Source of the DNA: Carya illinoinensis
Taxonomy: Eukaryota > Streptophyta > Magnoliopsida > Fagales > Juglandaceae
DNA length: 64,000 bases
Direction of reading: 5' to 3'
NCBI RefSeq assembly: GCF_018687715.1
Contig: NC_056766.1
Location: 13,461,001-13,525,000, forward strand
The number at the start of each line of letters is the position of its first letter. The stretch's first letter is position 1. Under the pieces are notes generated by a model, which saw only the letters and a list, made by a program, of their open reading frames with translations, was not told where the DNA came from and made no database searches. Both the position numbers and the translations under genes were made by a program. Positions 32,414-46,740 of the stretch are shown one piece after another.

Positions 32414-35400
32414 CTTCAGCCTCGCATTTCATTTTATTTCACATGCATACACTTAATACTTTGGATGCATAAAAATGGGCTGCTAAGGAGGATCGTTCCA
32501 TACATATACTTGAAAACTTATACTTAGCATTCTTTTGTAAAGTGTCGTCCATTTCATTTCATAAAGCATCGTAAAGGAAAAGCATTTCTTTTTCCTTTTC
32601 ATATCTTAAGAAAACTCTAGAAGCATATGAACATAATACTTATTTGAACTCCATGACATACTCATTTCATGTAGTCCATTCATGTGCGTGTCAAATGGAA
32701 ACCTACATGCATACACATAACTTTAACATTATTCTCTATCTTAGTACATAAGCAACTAAACTAGAAATAGTAATACACTTCACTGGGAACATTCTCATTC
32801 CATCCCATGTTCTTACATGCAATTTACTATGCTAAAACCTTTGGGATCTATTTACAATCACTATCTCTGTCTTCTATGTCTTTCTTACCATGTTTCCTCT
32901 TTCTGGGACCCATTTGGGTCACCTTTTCCAAATTCAGCATTCTACTTTCAGGTCTTAACCTTTAAAGTGAACCTTCATGATTCACCTTAGGCTTAAGACA
33001 CTAAGACCTTTGTTTTACTCTTCTATTAACCACATTTCGATGCATGACTCAGGCCAACTAGGTCATGCATCTCAATCCTAGATAATATACCCATTACTAT
33101 CTTCATGCATCCTAGTCCATACTCAATCCTCATTCCCATCCATGCATGTCACATGACTTTAAGCCAACTCTAAGGCTTAAACATCATGTAACCATGCTTA
33201 AGACAAATTACCCGTTATATATGGTAAATCCGTCCAGTACACGTGTCTCACTAGATGCACATATACCTTACCCTTCACCACCTAAGATCAACTTATAGTC
33301 CGTTGAACGCCTATTTGTATAAATAAGCTCCGTACTCTAATAACAACTTCTATTCAAACCCGGTCAGCAGGACCTTCCTACTTCCTAGCCCCTTACAAGT
33401 TTATCCCAACACTTACACGATAGGACCCATTCATGCTATGCCTCAGTCTCATTGCGTAGCTCGAGACTAATCTCAAGCTACATCGTGACCTTGTCACATC
33501 ACCTCACATCCTACTACATCATTCTTACACTAACCCCTCACCCATCACAAGCCTTATAGCTTGTTTAACCATCTCACTTCATGACATTCCCCCATTTTGC
33601 TTCCGTTGTGCTACTTTTACACTATTATGCCATTTCTACTCTCAGCCATAAGTCAACTACAAGGCGACACCTGTCACCTCGGACTACAGGCCACATTACA
33701 GCTATTTCAGGACACTGTTCCACAGTTCCCGACACTACTCACATGCTCTAAGCTCCTCAACTACACCATCAAAGCTTTCATGACACGCCATCTGGTGCAT
33801 CACAACACCATAGAGAGTATACTCTATGTGAACTCTCTTTCATTCATACTAGACCGCACATCACTACGACACACACCACATGGTGCATCATTGCACTACA
33901 TGGAGTACGCATCACATGTACTCCCTTCACACTACGCCACACCACATCACTACTACAACACACACTTCAAACCCACACTTCACAGTATAGTCCACAACAC
34001 TACACAACATACCCCACAACTACGCCCAACACTTTATTACATAGCGAACTCCACAATTAACCGACTAATATTTAACATAAATAACGAGGGATAAAGAGTT
34101 ATAGCATTACTAAGAGATAACCCATGCATTACTCGTTGTCCGGCATGGCCAGTGGCGTCAGAAGAGTTGTACGTGGCGGCTAACACCGCATACGGTGGCT
34201 ATTTGGGCTATTAGAGGTGGCTGCAGGAGTGGATCTGAGTGGAGAAAGGTTTGGTCCTGGTGCCTAGGTGGCACATGGTGGGGGCACGGTGGCGTTGGTG
34301 GTGGTGGAGGCCATGCGTGGCCTAACTGAGAAATGGAAAGGGAGGACTTGGTTGGCATGAAGGAGCTGTGATGGTCAGGGGAGATGTTCGGTGGGGCTAG
34401 AACCTATGCACGACAGCGCTAGGGCCATCAATGGTGGTGAAACCTGGTCAAAGACCCATTTATGGGTTGTGTCCATGTGTGTGATGGAGAGGGAGAGAGA
34501 GACTAGGTTTGGTGGAGGGGGGCCACCGATGATAAGGGAGGCCATTGAGAGGTGGTTGGTGGCCTAGGTTGCCACATACGGCAATGCACGGTGGAGAACC
34601 CGTGCATGGTGTGTGTGCATGAGTAAGCTGGTCCAACGAAGAGGGAGAGAGTTAGGGGAAAAGGAAGCCATGGAGGTGGAGTTGCTGGTGGTGCTCGAAG
34701 GCATCGTTGGCCGTGTACGACAGCGCAAGGGAAGAGGAATGGGTTTTCTTACCCATTTTGAAAAGAGGGAGGATAAGAGAGTGAGGGTTGCCGTGGGGCT
34801 CACCATTGGTGGGGTTGGACTCACCGGTGGTGTTGGTGAGGATGGACAGCACGAGGAAGAACCAGGCTAGAGAAGGAGACGCACAGCCATGGAGAGAAGA
34901 GTGAGGCTTTCCATCCAAGCTGGGGGAAAAGGTGAGAGAGAGGGAAAATGGAAAAGTTAGGGGAAAAGGGTAGGGGCTTAGGTATTTAATCAAGGCTCTT
35001 TGTCTTGGTCTACAAAACGATTTAATGGTAAGGAATTAAAATACTTATTTAACTTAAAATACTGAGAGGAATTAAAATAGAATATTATTTTATAAACTAA
35101 AGTTCATAAAATAATATTCGTTCAAAATTAATAAAATAATGAAGTCTTGTTAATTATTTGAAAAGAATAAAACCATTTAAATTAATTTAGAGTTTTCAAC
35201 ATAATTTAAATATTAGAATATTTTTAAATGACTAAAATCATTTAAATAAAATAATTTTTCACAATTATAATATTTTTGAAGATCTTAAAAAATATTATAA
35301 TTTTTTTATTTAAAATCAAGCTTGGTTTGATAACACTGGAAATATCCCATGTAAATATTTCTAGGACATTTATAATATTCGTAAGTTTTAAAATACTGGG

Positions 35401-35504
35401 TTTTCTTTAAAAAATCACTTAATATCTTTTGAAACAAGCCATCGAGGCTCAACAGGCAGAACGAGGCTCGTAACTATGAGAGAAAAAAGGAGCGGGATGT
35501 TACA
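32414..35504 (-). mobile_element. Coding-free element EA, right part
   Basis: Continues EA. It contains the same blocks as EB (catacactta...tgcataaaaa near 32445; 33660-33950; the CT-rich leader at 34880-34990) and ends GGGATGTTACA at 35504, followed by aactt. It lacks the G-box array. Confidence 0.75.
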
Positions 35505-38500
35505 AACTTGCCCATCTTTCTCCCACCAATTAACCACTAGTTTTGAATTAGATTCAACCTCTATGTGGGTAATATTCATTTGAGCACATAATCTAAGACC
35601 ATTTGAGAGGGCTCTAATCTCAACAATATTGTTGGAGTTTATACCATAGAACCTGACGAAAGCAAAGATCATTTTGCCATCTGCATCTCAAAGAATACCA
35701 CCACCTCTACTTCTGCCTGGATTACCAAGACTGCTTTCATCTACATTAGGTTTCACAAAACCATGTATTGGGTGCATCCACCTCAAAATCTGAATATTCT
35801 TTCTCTATACAAGCATCTTCATTACACCTAGTTGCTGTAAAATCACATCATCTGAGCATTTGATGATGGATACTTTGAGTCAACAAATTCCTGACTTTAT
35901 AAACCACTTGCTCCGCTGTTTCAACAATCCCCTCCATATGAGCTCTGCATCTATATAACCATAGGTACTAGCTCATTGAAGAACAAAGAATACTAATCAC
36001 TACATTGATCTGTGAAACTGCCTGAGCCTCGAATATCCATTGATGAATTTTACCACCCCATGTACAAGTTGGCCTAAATTTTAGACCCAGTGCTACCTCA
36101 AAATAATTCCGAACAAAGGCTAGAATCTCTCCCAGAAGTAGCAAGTGATTTAAAGATTCACAACCAACCATTTTACAACATTCACATTTAGAGGCCATAG
36201 AAATATGCAACATCATTATATTCTGGTCAAAAGGCAAACCATTATACATACATTTCCACGTAAACGTAGAGATTTTAGTTGGAAGATATCTATGCCAAAT
36301 TCATTTGGCCCATGGTGGTTTGTCCTTAGGTTCATGATTATAATACCAAGCTGAAGAGGTAAAAAAAATTCCATTCTACCCCACTCTCTATATAAGAATA
36401 TTTGAGCCAGAGGAAAGTTGAAGATGTTGTGACTTCAGCTCTTCACAAATGTGATTCCCCACTAGCTCCTGAATTTTCTCCCAACTACCTCTCGTATTAG
36501 AAAAAGCTCCAGCTACAGTCATAAAGGGATCCATAACATTAAATAATTAACCAAGAATCCCTAGAGATGACCAATTTTCATACCAAAATGAGATCTTACC
36601 TTCATTTATGATCCATCCAGATCCTCTAATCACTAACTTGATCAATGGTTTTAAGGCCTTCCAAAAGTGTGATTCATAAGAAAAATGATTCAGGGAGAAA
36701 GGGTGATAGTGAGCTTTATATTTGGCTCTAAAGAAATTAGACCAAATAGAATTACCAAAAAAAATTGACAAACAAATTTCACAGAAAGAGCTTTCTCAAT
36801 GTCTTCCAACTTCCTTATTCCAAGACCACCTTCATCTGTAGGTCGATAAACAATATCCTTTGCCATCCATTTCTTTTTCTTCTTCCCCTCTTTATTGCCC
36901 CACAAGAAGGCTAGAAAAATATAATTTAACTTGTGTATGACACTACGATGTGTATTAAGCACAATTAACATATGTATAGGTAGGAATACTAGACAACACA
37001 TGTTTTAATAAAACAAGTCTACCATCCCGTGAGAGTAACACACCTTTCCACGAGGCCAACTTCTTTAACACTTTTTGAATTAAGGATTCTACATGAGTGG
37101 CTCGTATATAGCCTAGACATATAGGAGCACCCAAATATGAGTAAGGGAAACAACCCTCATGAAAACCGATAGTCTAAAGCCTAATCACTTTCCGTGCTCT
37201 GGAAGCTTTTTTAGCAAAATTTATCCCAGATTTGATGTGGTTGACCTTGTGCACAGAAATGCTTTCAATGTGTGTAAAGTTATACATCTTCAAAGAATTT
37301 TTAGAGCCATTTAAAAAGTATAAGGTCATCAGCATAAAAAAGATTGGAAATATGAGGACATCCTCTGTGGGTTTTGTAGCCCATTATTTTTCCATTTGTA
37401 GCACTCTTGTTAGGCAAACGACTTCGCACTTCTTCAGCAATAATGAAAAGATAGGGACATAATGGATTCCCTTGTCTCAATCCCCGTGATGATTGAAAGG
37501 AACCTTTATTGGTGCCATTCATTAAAACAAATAAATATGGCATGTTAATGTTGTTTTCTATCAGTCGTCTCCATTTATTAGAAAAGCCCCACTTTTAACA
37601 CTTCAAAGAGAAAGCTCTATTCAAGGAGATCGTATGCTTTAGTCATATCCACCTTAATCATCACATTTTCTCCACTTACCTTAGAGTTAATGCTTTGAAG
37701 CATTTCCTGGGCAAGTGTGATATTTTCATGAATGTTAATTCACCCTCTAATGAAAGCTCCTTATTCTTTTGAGATAATTTTTGAAATAAGGGGATTTAGT
37801 CTGTTGACCATAATCTTAGAAAACACTTTATAAATCACTATGCACAGACTAATTGGCCTGAATTTAGAAAAATTCGATGGATTCTCCTCTTTGGGAATAA
37901 TAACAATGAACGTGGAAGTATAGAACTTAGTAAGAGGAGTCCCATTGGAAACATTTGCAGCTGCTCCAACTAGGTCCTCTTTAACAATCTCCCAGCATTT
38001 TATAAGAAAACAAGATCCAAAGTTGTCCAGTCCAAGACAACTATCTTTTGGAATATCATATAAAGTTGTTTTAACTTCATCCAAAGTTGGACTTTTACAA
38101 AGAGCATCATTTTCCTCTTTGGTGATAACTGCATGGCATAAGTCTTGTCATGCATCCAGATGTTGCACCCCTTCAATACTTAATGTACCTTGCAAAAACT
38201 TAACTGCTCCCTTATGAATTTCCTAAGTAGAGCTAAGAGTTATTTCATCTTCCAATCTCATTTTCTTAAGCATCCCTCTATTTCTTTTAAGCTTTAAAAC
38301 GGCATGGAAAAAGTTAGAATTCGAATCCCCTTCCTTAAGCCATTTAACCCTGGATTTCTGTTTGAGTAATATTTCTTCTTGGAGTAAATATTGTTCAAGC
38401 TCCTTTTGTCTTAAGATAAGTTGCATTTCAAGGTAATACTTGTGATTAACCATCAACTAAGCTTCTATTTCCATAATATCATCTTCCTCATTCTAAATTT

Positions 38501-39822
38501 GAACATTGACTCTGCCAAATATCTCTTTGTTTCATGTACGGAGCATCGGTTTCAATCACTTTACTTTAGCTGCAAATTTGAGGAGACGTCCCCCATAGAT
38601 AGGTTACTTCTAGTTCTCATGTATAAGTTGGTCAAAGTATTTGTGAGTGCACCACATCCACATAAATCTTAAAATTGGGGGCCCATATCTCGACTCTACG
38701 TCTTTGGCTTGAACGAGTAAGGGACTATAGTCTAAACAAGTCCTTGCTAGAACAAAAGTATATATCTGATGAACAATTGCAATTAAATTGTAAGAAACTA
38801 GCGTTCTATCCAACTTGGCCCATATTTGTGCTTGCCCCTCATGCCCATTACACCGGGTGCATTTGGATCCTTCCAAATTAGGTTCTAGTATATGGCAATT
38901 ATGAATAAAAGTATTAAAATCATCCATAACCACTTGCGGTTTCGCTCTTCCTCCTATCTTTCCAGTATTGATTCTTATAGTATTAAAATCACCACTTTTA
39001 ATCCAGTTTGGATTCAGCACATAGACTCTTTGCAGCTGAGTCCAAAGCTTTATTCGGTCAAGGTACCCACAACTAGCATATACAAAATAGGGTCATGATA
39101 GATAGGTTACCACTAGTAATAACCCCAGTCATGGCATGTGGATGCATTGAAATAGGAGAGAAATTAATATCATCCTTCCAAAAAACCCATAACTTGCCTT
39201 GCTGATCTTCATTCTATAACACATTTTGCATATTCATATTCTTGGCTATCATTTTGACTTTGCTAAAAGCAATGAATGGCTCAAATATGGAAATAATTTG
39301 AGGTTGACATTTCCTAGCCAATTTCTTCGGTTTTCCAACTGTGGGAATATTCCCAGTCACATGTATATTCCACACTAGAGTTTTTGGAATCATTGAGAAT
39401 TAGTAAAAAAGTCCCATAAACCATGGACAAATATTTTTTCTTTTTCTCCTTTTTCTTCACAACTTGCAATTACCTATCAGAATTTGATTCATACCCTTTG
39501 TGAGCACTAACTATGGTTTGCAATAATCATTTCTCATCATCTAAATCCTTTAGTGAATTGAAAGAAATTGAGAGACAAGTCATGAAATCCGTTTCTATAT
39601 CTAACTCACCCTTATTTATTGGGCTAGAGTCTTGTTGAAATTATGCAGATCTAAGTTTCAAAGTTGTAGCTTCTTTGCTAAAGTCAACCTCATGTTGTGT
39701 TATCCCTTATTTGAATCCATTATAAACCTAGTATTCTCTCCCTTAGCATGATTTTGTTTTTTAGAAGAGCAGGAAGTCACATGTCCAATAGTGACCCCCT
39801 ACCAAAGTTATTAATAATGCTC
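35505..39822 (-). pseudogene. LINE1 ORF2: endonuclease, reverse transcriptase, RNase H
   Basis: L1-type non-LTR retrotransposon polyprotein, heavily decayed. From right to left: hinge (39800-39450); endonuclease (about 39400-38600; PQIISIFEPF, DFNTIR and DYSPLL, the last matching the S-D-H-x-P region with the catalytic H lost); reverse transcriptase (38100-37300; FRPISLCIVIYK, GLRQGNPLCPYLF and the catalytic NLFYADDLILF); a zinc-finger RVT region (36250-35970; CECCKMVGCESLNHLLL); and RNase H (35760-35505; EIRALSNGLRLC, HIEVESNSKLVV). The RNase H domain is cut by EA and resumes at 26619. ORF1 is at 45440-46740, split off by LINE2. Confidence 0.85.
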
Positions 39823-42800
39823 TCAATTATGGCGGAGGAATACCGTAGTAACAAAAATGGCCCATAGGAAAAACCCATCAAGATTGCAACCAAGAAACCA
39901 ATCTATGACAATCTTATGTAATGACAAAGGAAACAAAACCACAAATACCAAAGAAATTAACATCTTATAGATGGGAGGCCTAAGAAATCCAAACGGAACA
40001 AACCTTGAAGAATCCTCGGCGAAGTGCAATTATTAGAATAAACCAAATTAGTGCCTAAGGCCCCTTCCTTGGCTAACCAATCTGCCATCATATTACCTTC
40101 ACGAAACATGTGTTGAAAATGATAATGTATAGTGCAAACCAACCCAACAAGTTCCTCCAAAAAATCCTCTAGATATCACACACCACAACGCCCTTTCATC
40201 CACCAAGAAATAACCACCATCGAATCCATTTCTACTATCACATTAGAAATATGTAAAGATTTGCAAACTCTCAAACCTTGAAGGAGGGCCAAAAATTCCA
40301 CTTTGTTGTTGGAACCGTAACTAATAGGAGAGGCATAAGCCTTGACAAGATGACCTGAATCATTTTGAATAACTCCATCAATGCCACAAGTGCCAGGGTT
40401 TCCAAGACTACTATCATCCATGTTCAATTTGTACCATACTGACGGTGGCTTAATCCACTTAACCAATTTGCAACAAGGAGTTTTTGGCACAATTGGTTTA
40501 ATCCGCAAGGCCTCTAATATCTTGCCATCCCGGTGAGACAAACACATGGGATTCTTAGCTGCATGACAAAGGGAACCAAGCCACCCACAAATAGAATGAA
40601 CAACACCTTCTTGAGTTTCCAGAATACCTTCCATTCTAGCAAGGCATCTTCTCCTCCATAGACGCCAAGTAACAACGCTGGGAATGATGCTAACTATAAA
40701 ACCCACCTTAGAAGAAGAGCTAGCACGTCTAAACCAAGTCCCATAATTTTGTTTCCAAGATCTGCCAAGAGGAATACCAAACTAAATGCCAAAAATGTAC
40801 TATACTTTGTGAGGAAAAACACCCTCAAAGAGCACATTCACATGATTAATATTTTCATTATGGCCTACATTACAACAATCACATTTGGAAACAAGGAGAA
40901 TACCAATACGGCACAATCAGTCATCCACACATTTTTAGGGAAAGACTTTTATGCCAAATCTAATCAAGCCAGTCAAGAGGAGAACCTTTGATAAGAATAC
41001 AATGCCAAGCAGATTTGGTAGAGAACATACCTGTCTTCGTCAGAGTCCAAACCAAAACATCTTTTCCAGAATTAGGCATAGATAAAGAGACTAAAATCTC
41101 ATTCACCTTTTCTTGCCCAACTAAGTTCTCCAGAAGATCCACATCCCAACCATCCGACAGTCTACACTCTTTAACTTTTAGTAAGGGTGGTATGACCATT
41201 ATCCCTCCATTTGTCATACCAGAAAAAAATATCTCCTTCTCTAATCTTCCACTTAGAATTATTTAACAATAGCGGAATACAATTAGCAACCCTTCTCCAG
41301 AATCTTGACCCTTTCATTACCTCTGTTAAAGCCCAAGGCTTCATACCCACATATTTTGCTTTGAAAAAAATTAGCCCATAAAGAATAACCTTGTATAAGA
41401 TTCCAAACAAAATGCATGTGTAAGGCTTTCTGCATGTCATGAAGATGTCTAACCCAAGACCACCTTCTTCCACAAGGTTGCAAATATGTTTCCAAGCCAC
41501 CCATTTCATTTTATCCCACCCCTCGAATTCTCCCCAAAAGAAGGGCCTCATCAATCTATGAATCTTATTGATAGTAGCTTGAGGGACCTATAAAACAACA
41601 AAGAGGTGAATCGCCATGCTAGATATAGCATGCCTTAACAAAGCTAGTTTTCCGCTAGTATAAAGTAGCCTCATCTTTCAACTACTGATTTTTTGCCTAA
41701 CTTTATTCACCATGCCTTGTAGATGAGACTGCTTATGTCGCCCCATAATAATTGGCACTCTGAGATATTTAAAAGGAAAGTCCCCTCCATGAACCCAGTA
41801 CGACGTAATAGTCTTTGCTTACGCATAGGGGAAATATTGTTCAAACAATACAACGCTAACTTCTAAATATTGATAGCCTGGCTTGTATATCTCTCATATT
41901 GACTTAGAATATGCTAAAGTGCCTGGACCAATCTTTGATTTCCATTAGAAAAAATCATTATATCATCAGCATACATCAAATGAGACACAATAGGCATACC
42001 TCGGGCTTGAGAAAACTGGCCAAATTTATTTTCTATCACACTGGCATGAATCATCCTGGATAGGACCTCTTGCTGAATGATAAACAGATAAGGTAACAAA
42101 GGATCCCCTTGACGAAGACTATGGCCTCTCAGATAGAAAACCTTGACAGTACCATTCATCATAACTGAATACCAAGGATTTGAAATACAATAATGCACCA
42201 AATTACAAAATTGAGAAGAAAAGCCAAATTTGTTCAAAACTACAATAAAAAAACTCCCCATCCACATGATCTTAAGCTTTCACCATATCCACTTTCAACA
42301 TAATATTTCCCCCATGATTACGTTGTTAATAGAATGAACCATTTCCTAGGGTAAGGCTAATATTCTTGAAAATACTCCTTCTAGGAATAAAGGCTCCATG
42401 CTCTGGGGATATCAAATGAGGTAGGAGACCTGTTAATCTATTCACAATAATCTTGGAGCAAATTTTATAAAAAATATAGCAAAGACTAATGGGACAAATT
42501 TATCAAAACATGTAGGCGAATCCTCCTTTGGTATTAAAACCAAATATGAGGCCGCGAAAACCTAGGAAGGTGCTTGGACATAAAGAATTCCAAAATTGCA
42601 TTCCACACATCAACTTTAACCACCTCCCAACAACTTTTATAGAAACCCAAACCAAAGCCATGAAAACCTAGAGCACTTTGAGACGGAATGGAAGACAAAG
42701 CCTCAAAAACTTTCTCTATTGTAGGTGCACTAATAAGAGAGGCATTCTCCTCTTCTGAAATGATGGAATCAATTAGTTGTTCCAGTCTTGGCTGCTCAAC

Positions 42801-43990
42801 CAGTGGTTCCCCTTGAAGGAAAGAAGAATAAAATTCCACTACCCCTAGATGGATGCTTTCCGGCATCTTATAAACCACTACATTTGATTGCATTTCCAGC
42901 ACTCTTTTTCTTCTCTTATTAGCAAGGCAAGCATGGAAAAATTTTGAGTTTCAATCGCCATCCACCTTCCATTTTAATTTTGCCATTTGTGCCAATTGTA
43001 TCTCTTCCAATTGCCTCTAACTTGCCAGATTTGAGACTACCATATGTAAGTCTTTCTCCAAATTTTCCTCACAGTTGACTAGAAGTTTTTGCTCGATCTC
43101 CTCAACATGTTTTTCAAGAGAATCAATACTGCCCAATATATGACCAAAGACCCTTTTATTCCACTCCATTAACACCACCTTAGTCTGCTTTAATTTCTAG
43201 TCAATATCTAAAAAGCCAAACCCTCCACTCGAAATGGGGCCTGGCCATAGAAGAAAGGATCATTCTTGGACTCAATGAACATGGGAGCATGATCTGAAGT
43301 ATAACGTGAAAAATATGAACAATTAGCATTAGGAAACAATTCAAAAGAGGAACTATCCATGAGAGCACGACCAAGACGTGTCCAGGATTGGACAAGCCCT
43401 TATGGCCCATTACACCAAGTAAACATACTCCCTTTTGTAGCCATTTCCATCAAACCCCCTTGATGAATCCAATTATTAAAATCCTTCATAGCCATACTAG
43501 GCCGAGGCCTACCTCGCCTCTTTCAAATCATTATGGATAATATTAAAATTACCAACAAACACACAAGGGTCTGATCCCAAATTATGAGAGCTGAGATCAT
43601 CCTAGAGATATCGCCTCCCTGCCATGGTACATTTGGCATAAACCACTGTGAGCAAGAACATCTTAGCTCCTTCACCTACTAACATAGAAATAGATTGCAT
43701 TCACATCAGAACCACATGCACCGCACAGGTACTATTCCAAAAAATCCAGATTTTTCCCCCATCATCCTCGCTGGAAGTCAAAATTATCAAAATTCAAAAC
43801 TCGTGGCAATTTACGAGCTTTCTCTAAATTCTGAAAAGGTTCTAACAGAGCAACAACCTTTGGTTTCAACTTACAAAACAACTTCTTTACTCTACTCTTG
43901 GAGGTCTCGATCTCTCGAATATTCCATACAAAAATGGAATCAATCATTAAGCAGGGTTGGAAAGTCAAGCATGAACCCGAGACGAACTTC
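39823..43990 (-). pseudogene. LINE2 ORF2: endonuclease, reverse transcriptase, RNase H
   Basis: A second L1-type LINE. Endonuclease: 43968-43200 (IFVWNIREIETSKS, PKVVALLEPF). Reverse transcriptase: 42902-41914 (SLRQGDPLLPYLF and the catalytic HLMYADDIMIFSNG). Zinc-finger RVT region: 41217-40960. RNase H: 40706-39960 (LNMDDSSLGNPGTCGIDGVI, NNKVEFLALLQGLRVC, FREGNMMADWLAKEG). It is better preserved than LINE1 but has several stops and shifts. No clear poly(A) tail or perfect duplication was found at its left end; 'ttctcaat'/'gctctcaat' near 45455 and 39823 may be remnants. Confidence 0.85.
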
Positions 43991-44047
43991 GCATTTTAAC
44001 AAACATATTTTTCTTATATTTCTTTTTACCTTCATTGGCCTCAGGTT

Positions 44048-45439
44048 CTATAAGATACTCCTTATCTTGCAGGAAGACTCTAATTGAATATCTGGTTCGA
44101 GTTTCGAGACAATATTTTCCAGCACAAGTATCTCCTCCACAAGCTTCTCTTCCCCAAGAGTTTCATTCTGCATCATGAGCATTTCCTGCACCACAAACGG
44201 TTGCACCCACTCATTTCTTAAGATCATCAGGATTTCAAGATTCTGCTGAGAACCACCGACTATTGAAGTCTCCCCCATTGTATCACCCATAGCATTCTCA
44301 TCACAAACTAGGAGAGCTTTTTCTAATTCAATTGCCTTGCCACCCTCTGTTCTTGTAATAAGCATATTATCACTGTGAGGAACATTGTCACCCACCGGCT
44401 CAGCGTCACCCTCTTTTAACAACAAAACCGAATGAACTACTTTCTCAGGGAATACCAATACACCACCCACTGGCTCAGACGTAGGAACAATGTTAGACAA
44501 AATCAGGACCTCTTCTATAGCAACACCCTCTATTTCCAGACCAGTCACCATATTTTCTTCTACAGCGGGAGCCATTTCCGCAACAACAGAGACACTTTGC
44601 ATCGATTCTGCCCCAAGTTCTGCAATAGACTTCACAGCCTCTTGATGACTTTTTTTCCTAGCTCGAACATGCCCATTCTTCTATGATTTTCCTATTCTAC
44701 ACGTCCACAAATTATGACCTTGCATTTTACAGGAGGTGTTTCATGCACAATTTCTTGTTGTGACTAGCAAGCAAACTCGAAGCCTCAATCCAGAAGTGAG
44801 TCAAAGGCATTTTTTCTACATCCACTTCCACATATAACCTTGTTCCATCCATTCTCGTAGCACATCAAGTTAGATTGTCTCGACGTATAAATGTCCCAAT
44901 AGGCGCCATGAGAATTTTTAAAAAAGCTTCGCAGTAGAAATTGGGAGGAAGACTCGGTAGAGAAAGCCAAACCGGTACCCTTGAAGGCACTCATTAAATT
45001 CTGGAGTCCAACGAAAGGCATGGTAGAAAGTTTCATTAATTTCATAGACATCCCTCGACAAGGGTTTCATAAAATCAGCTTCTATAGCCATTTGCATGAA
45101 TACATGACGAAGACCCCATTGCCTATGAATGAACAAACGAATGGTGTTTAGCGAAGGATGTTGTTTCAAGAACTTGAGCACCACAAAATATCTGAATGGT
45201 TCCGCAGAATGTTCAATCTCATCCTTGGAGAACTGAAAGTAGACCTCACTGTCTATCATCTTTAAAGGTCGGGGTGCCAGGAACCGTCTTAGGGATAGGC
45301 TTTGGAATAGCTGCCACTAGGTCGGCAAAGGAAGGCCGACCTGTGCCACCATCAGTAGCTGCCATGCAGCCTCTTGAGCGACCAAACCGTGTGGCTGGAA
45401 CGTAAACCCTATGCATTCGTAGAGAGGAAAAAGGGTAAA
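44048..45439 (-). pseudogene. LINE2 ORF1 (DUF4283 type, with zinc knuckle)
   Basis: The RNA-binding first protein of a plant L1. The start region (45405-45260) has RPSFADLVAAIPKP, then a DUF4283 domain (45259-44918, e.g. FRYFVVLKFLKQHPSL, HAFRWTPEFNE) and a decayed zinc knuckle (about 44740-44700, CKMQGHNLWTC). An acidic Glu/Val-rich hinge (44635-44048) leads to the endonuclease. Frameshifts near 44780 and 45250. Confidence 0.8.
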
Positions 45440-46740
45440 AATGGTATTACAAATTCTCAATACTAGGCTCATGCATCCTCCTATCTAAGAGAATTCTTAT
45501 TGGTTTCCCCCTTAGGATTATTGATATATGAAAGATCTTTGGATTGAATGGACCTCTGCATTTATAATTAATAGATTTGGGCTCAAGCTCTTGGTCTACT
45601 ATTCCTTCTTTTCTAATTATGCTATCTTTGATATCCACCCTTTCTATCTCTTCCCTCTACCCATCTAACTTAGGATCATTGGATTTGTTTGTTCCTTGAC
45701 ATGGTATTTCGATATAAGAAGAGGCCTTAGTATCAATACTACATTTTTCATTCACACTATTTTTCTCTCCATTAGATATTGCCATAAAGCCAGGCCGCAT
45801 CATCAGATTTTGGCCTTCAATATTTTCCATCTTGCCAATATCATCCTTAGGACCTTAATAAGCATGGGTTCCATGTTATTATTCTTCATTTCATGTTTTT
45901 TTTTTACAACGCATTTCAGATTGGGTTCTTTCAGCTTTTAATCAACTGATTGTTCTTATTAGCATTTTGACAAACACCTCCCAAGTGATCACGTTGTCTA
46001 CATTTGGATCAATAGGCTAGCATCTTTTCATACACTATAGATTGCCAAAAACCATACGAATCTGAAGTACCCACCCAAAAAACCTCCACCAAATGCTTTG
46101 AAATGTCTATTTCAATACAAACTCTAGCACTAGATTGTCTAGTTCAATTAATATTAGGATTATCCGCTCTCAAAAACCTCACCATAGCACTCGAAAACAT
46201 ACACAAGTAAGGAAGATAAAAAAAACAAATATGCAATGGTAGTAAAGGAAATTTTACCCAAACAGGGGCTAGAGGTGGCTCCTTACGCCCATTGAAATCT
46301 AGATGCCATTTGAAGACACGATAATTGTATCCCTCCATCTCACGTGTTTCTCGTGCCCAATCTTTTGCAAAATCCGCATTATATTTCATCATCACCATTA
46401 TATTTTGACTATCAAAAATCGCAAAAGTTGGAATCTGATCAAGGCCCCAATGCTTCACAACATGTATTTTGATAGAGTCCAAAGATAGTCGGTCTCATGG
46501 GAATTTCACCACCAGTGTGTTCTTCATTGTCTTTTCTATCGTTGCCATCTCCTTCTCTGAAAAGATGAACGTTGGATGCCCATTCAACTATACCAGTGGT
46601 ACCTTGGTGATCTCAGATAGGCTTGACTAAGTTAGCATCGACTTTAGTAGCTTAACAAATATGTGAACGGACCCTACCATGGAGGCCGACAAGGCCTATG
46701 GTAGATCCAAACTAAAAGAACACAATTCGCCCTAAAGGAG
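45440..46740 (-). pseudogene. LINE1 ORF1 (DUF4283 type), separated from ORF2
   Basis: DUF4283 region at 46570-46144 (KTMKNTLVVKF, then KIHVVKHWGLDQIPTFAIFD, FKWHLDFNGRKEPPLAPVWVKF), then a zinc knuckle with a lost first cysteine (46020-45960; KCRQRDHLGGVCQN) and a hinge to 45440. It belongs with 35505-39822, because that segment starts in a hinge and lacks an ORF1, whereas LINE2 has its own. The 5' end is cut at 46740, where it abuts a truncated Athila LTR. Confidence 0.75.
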
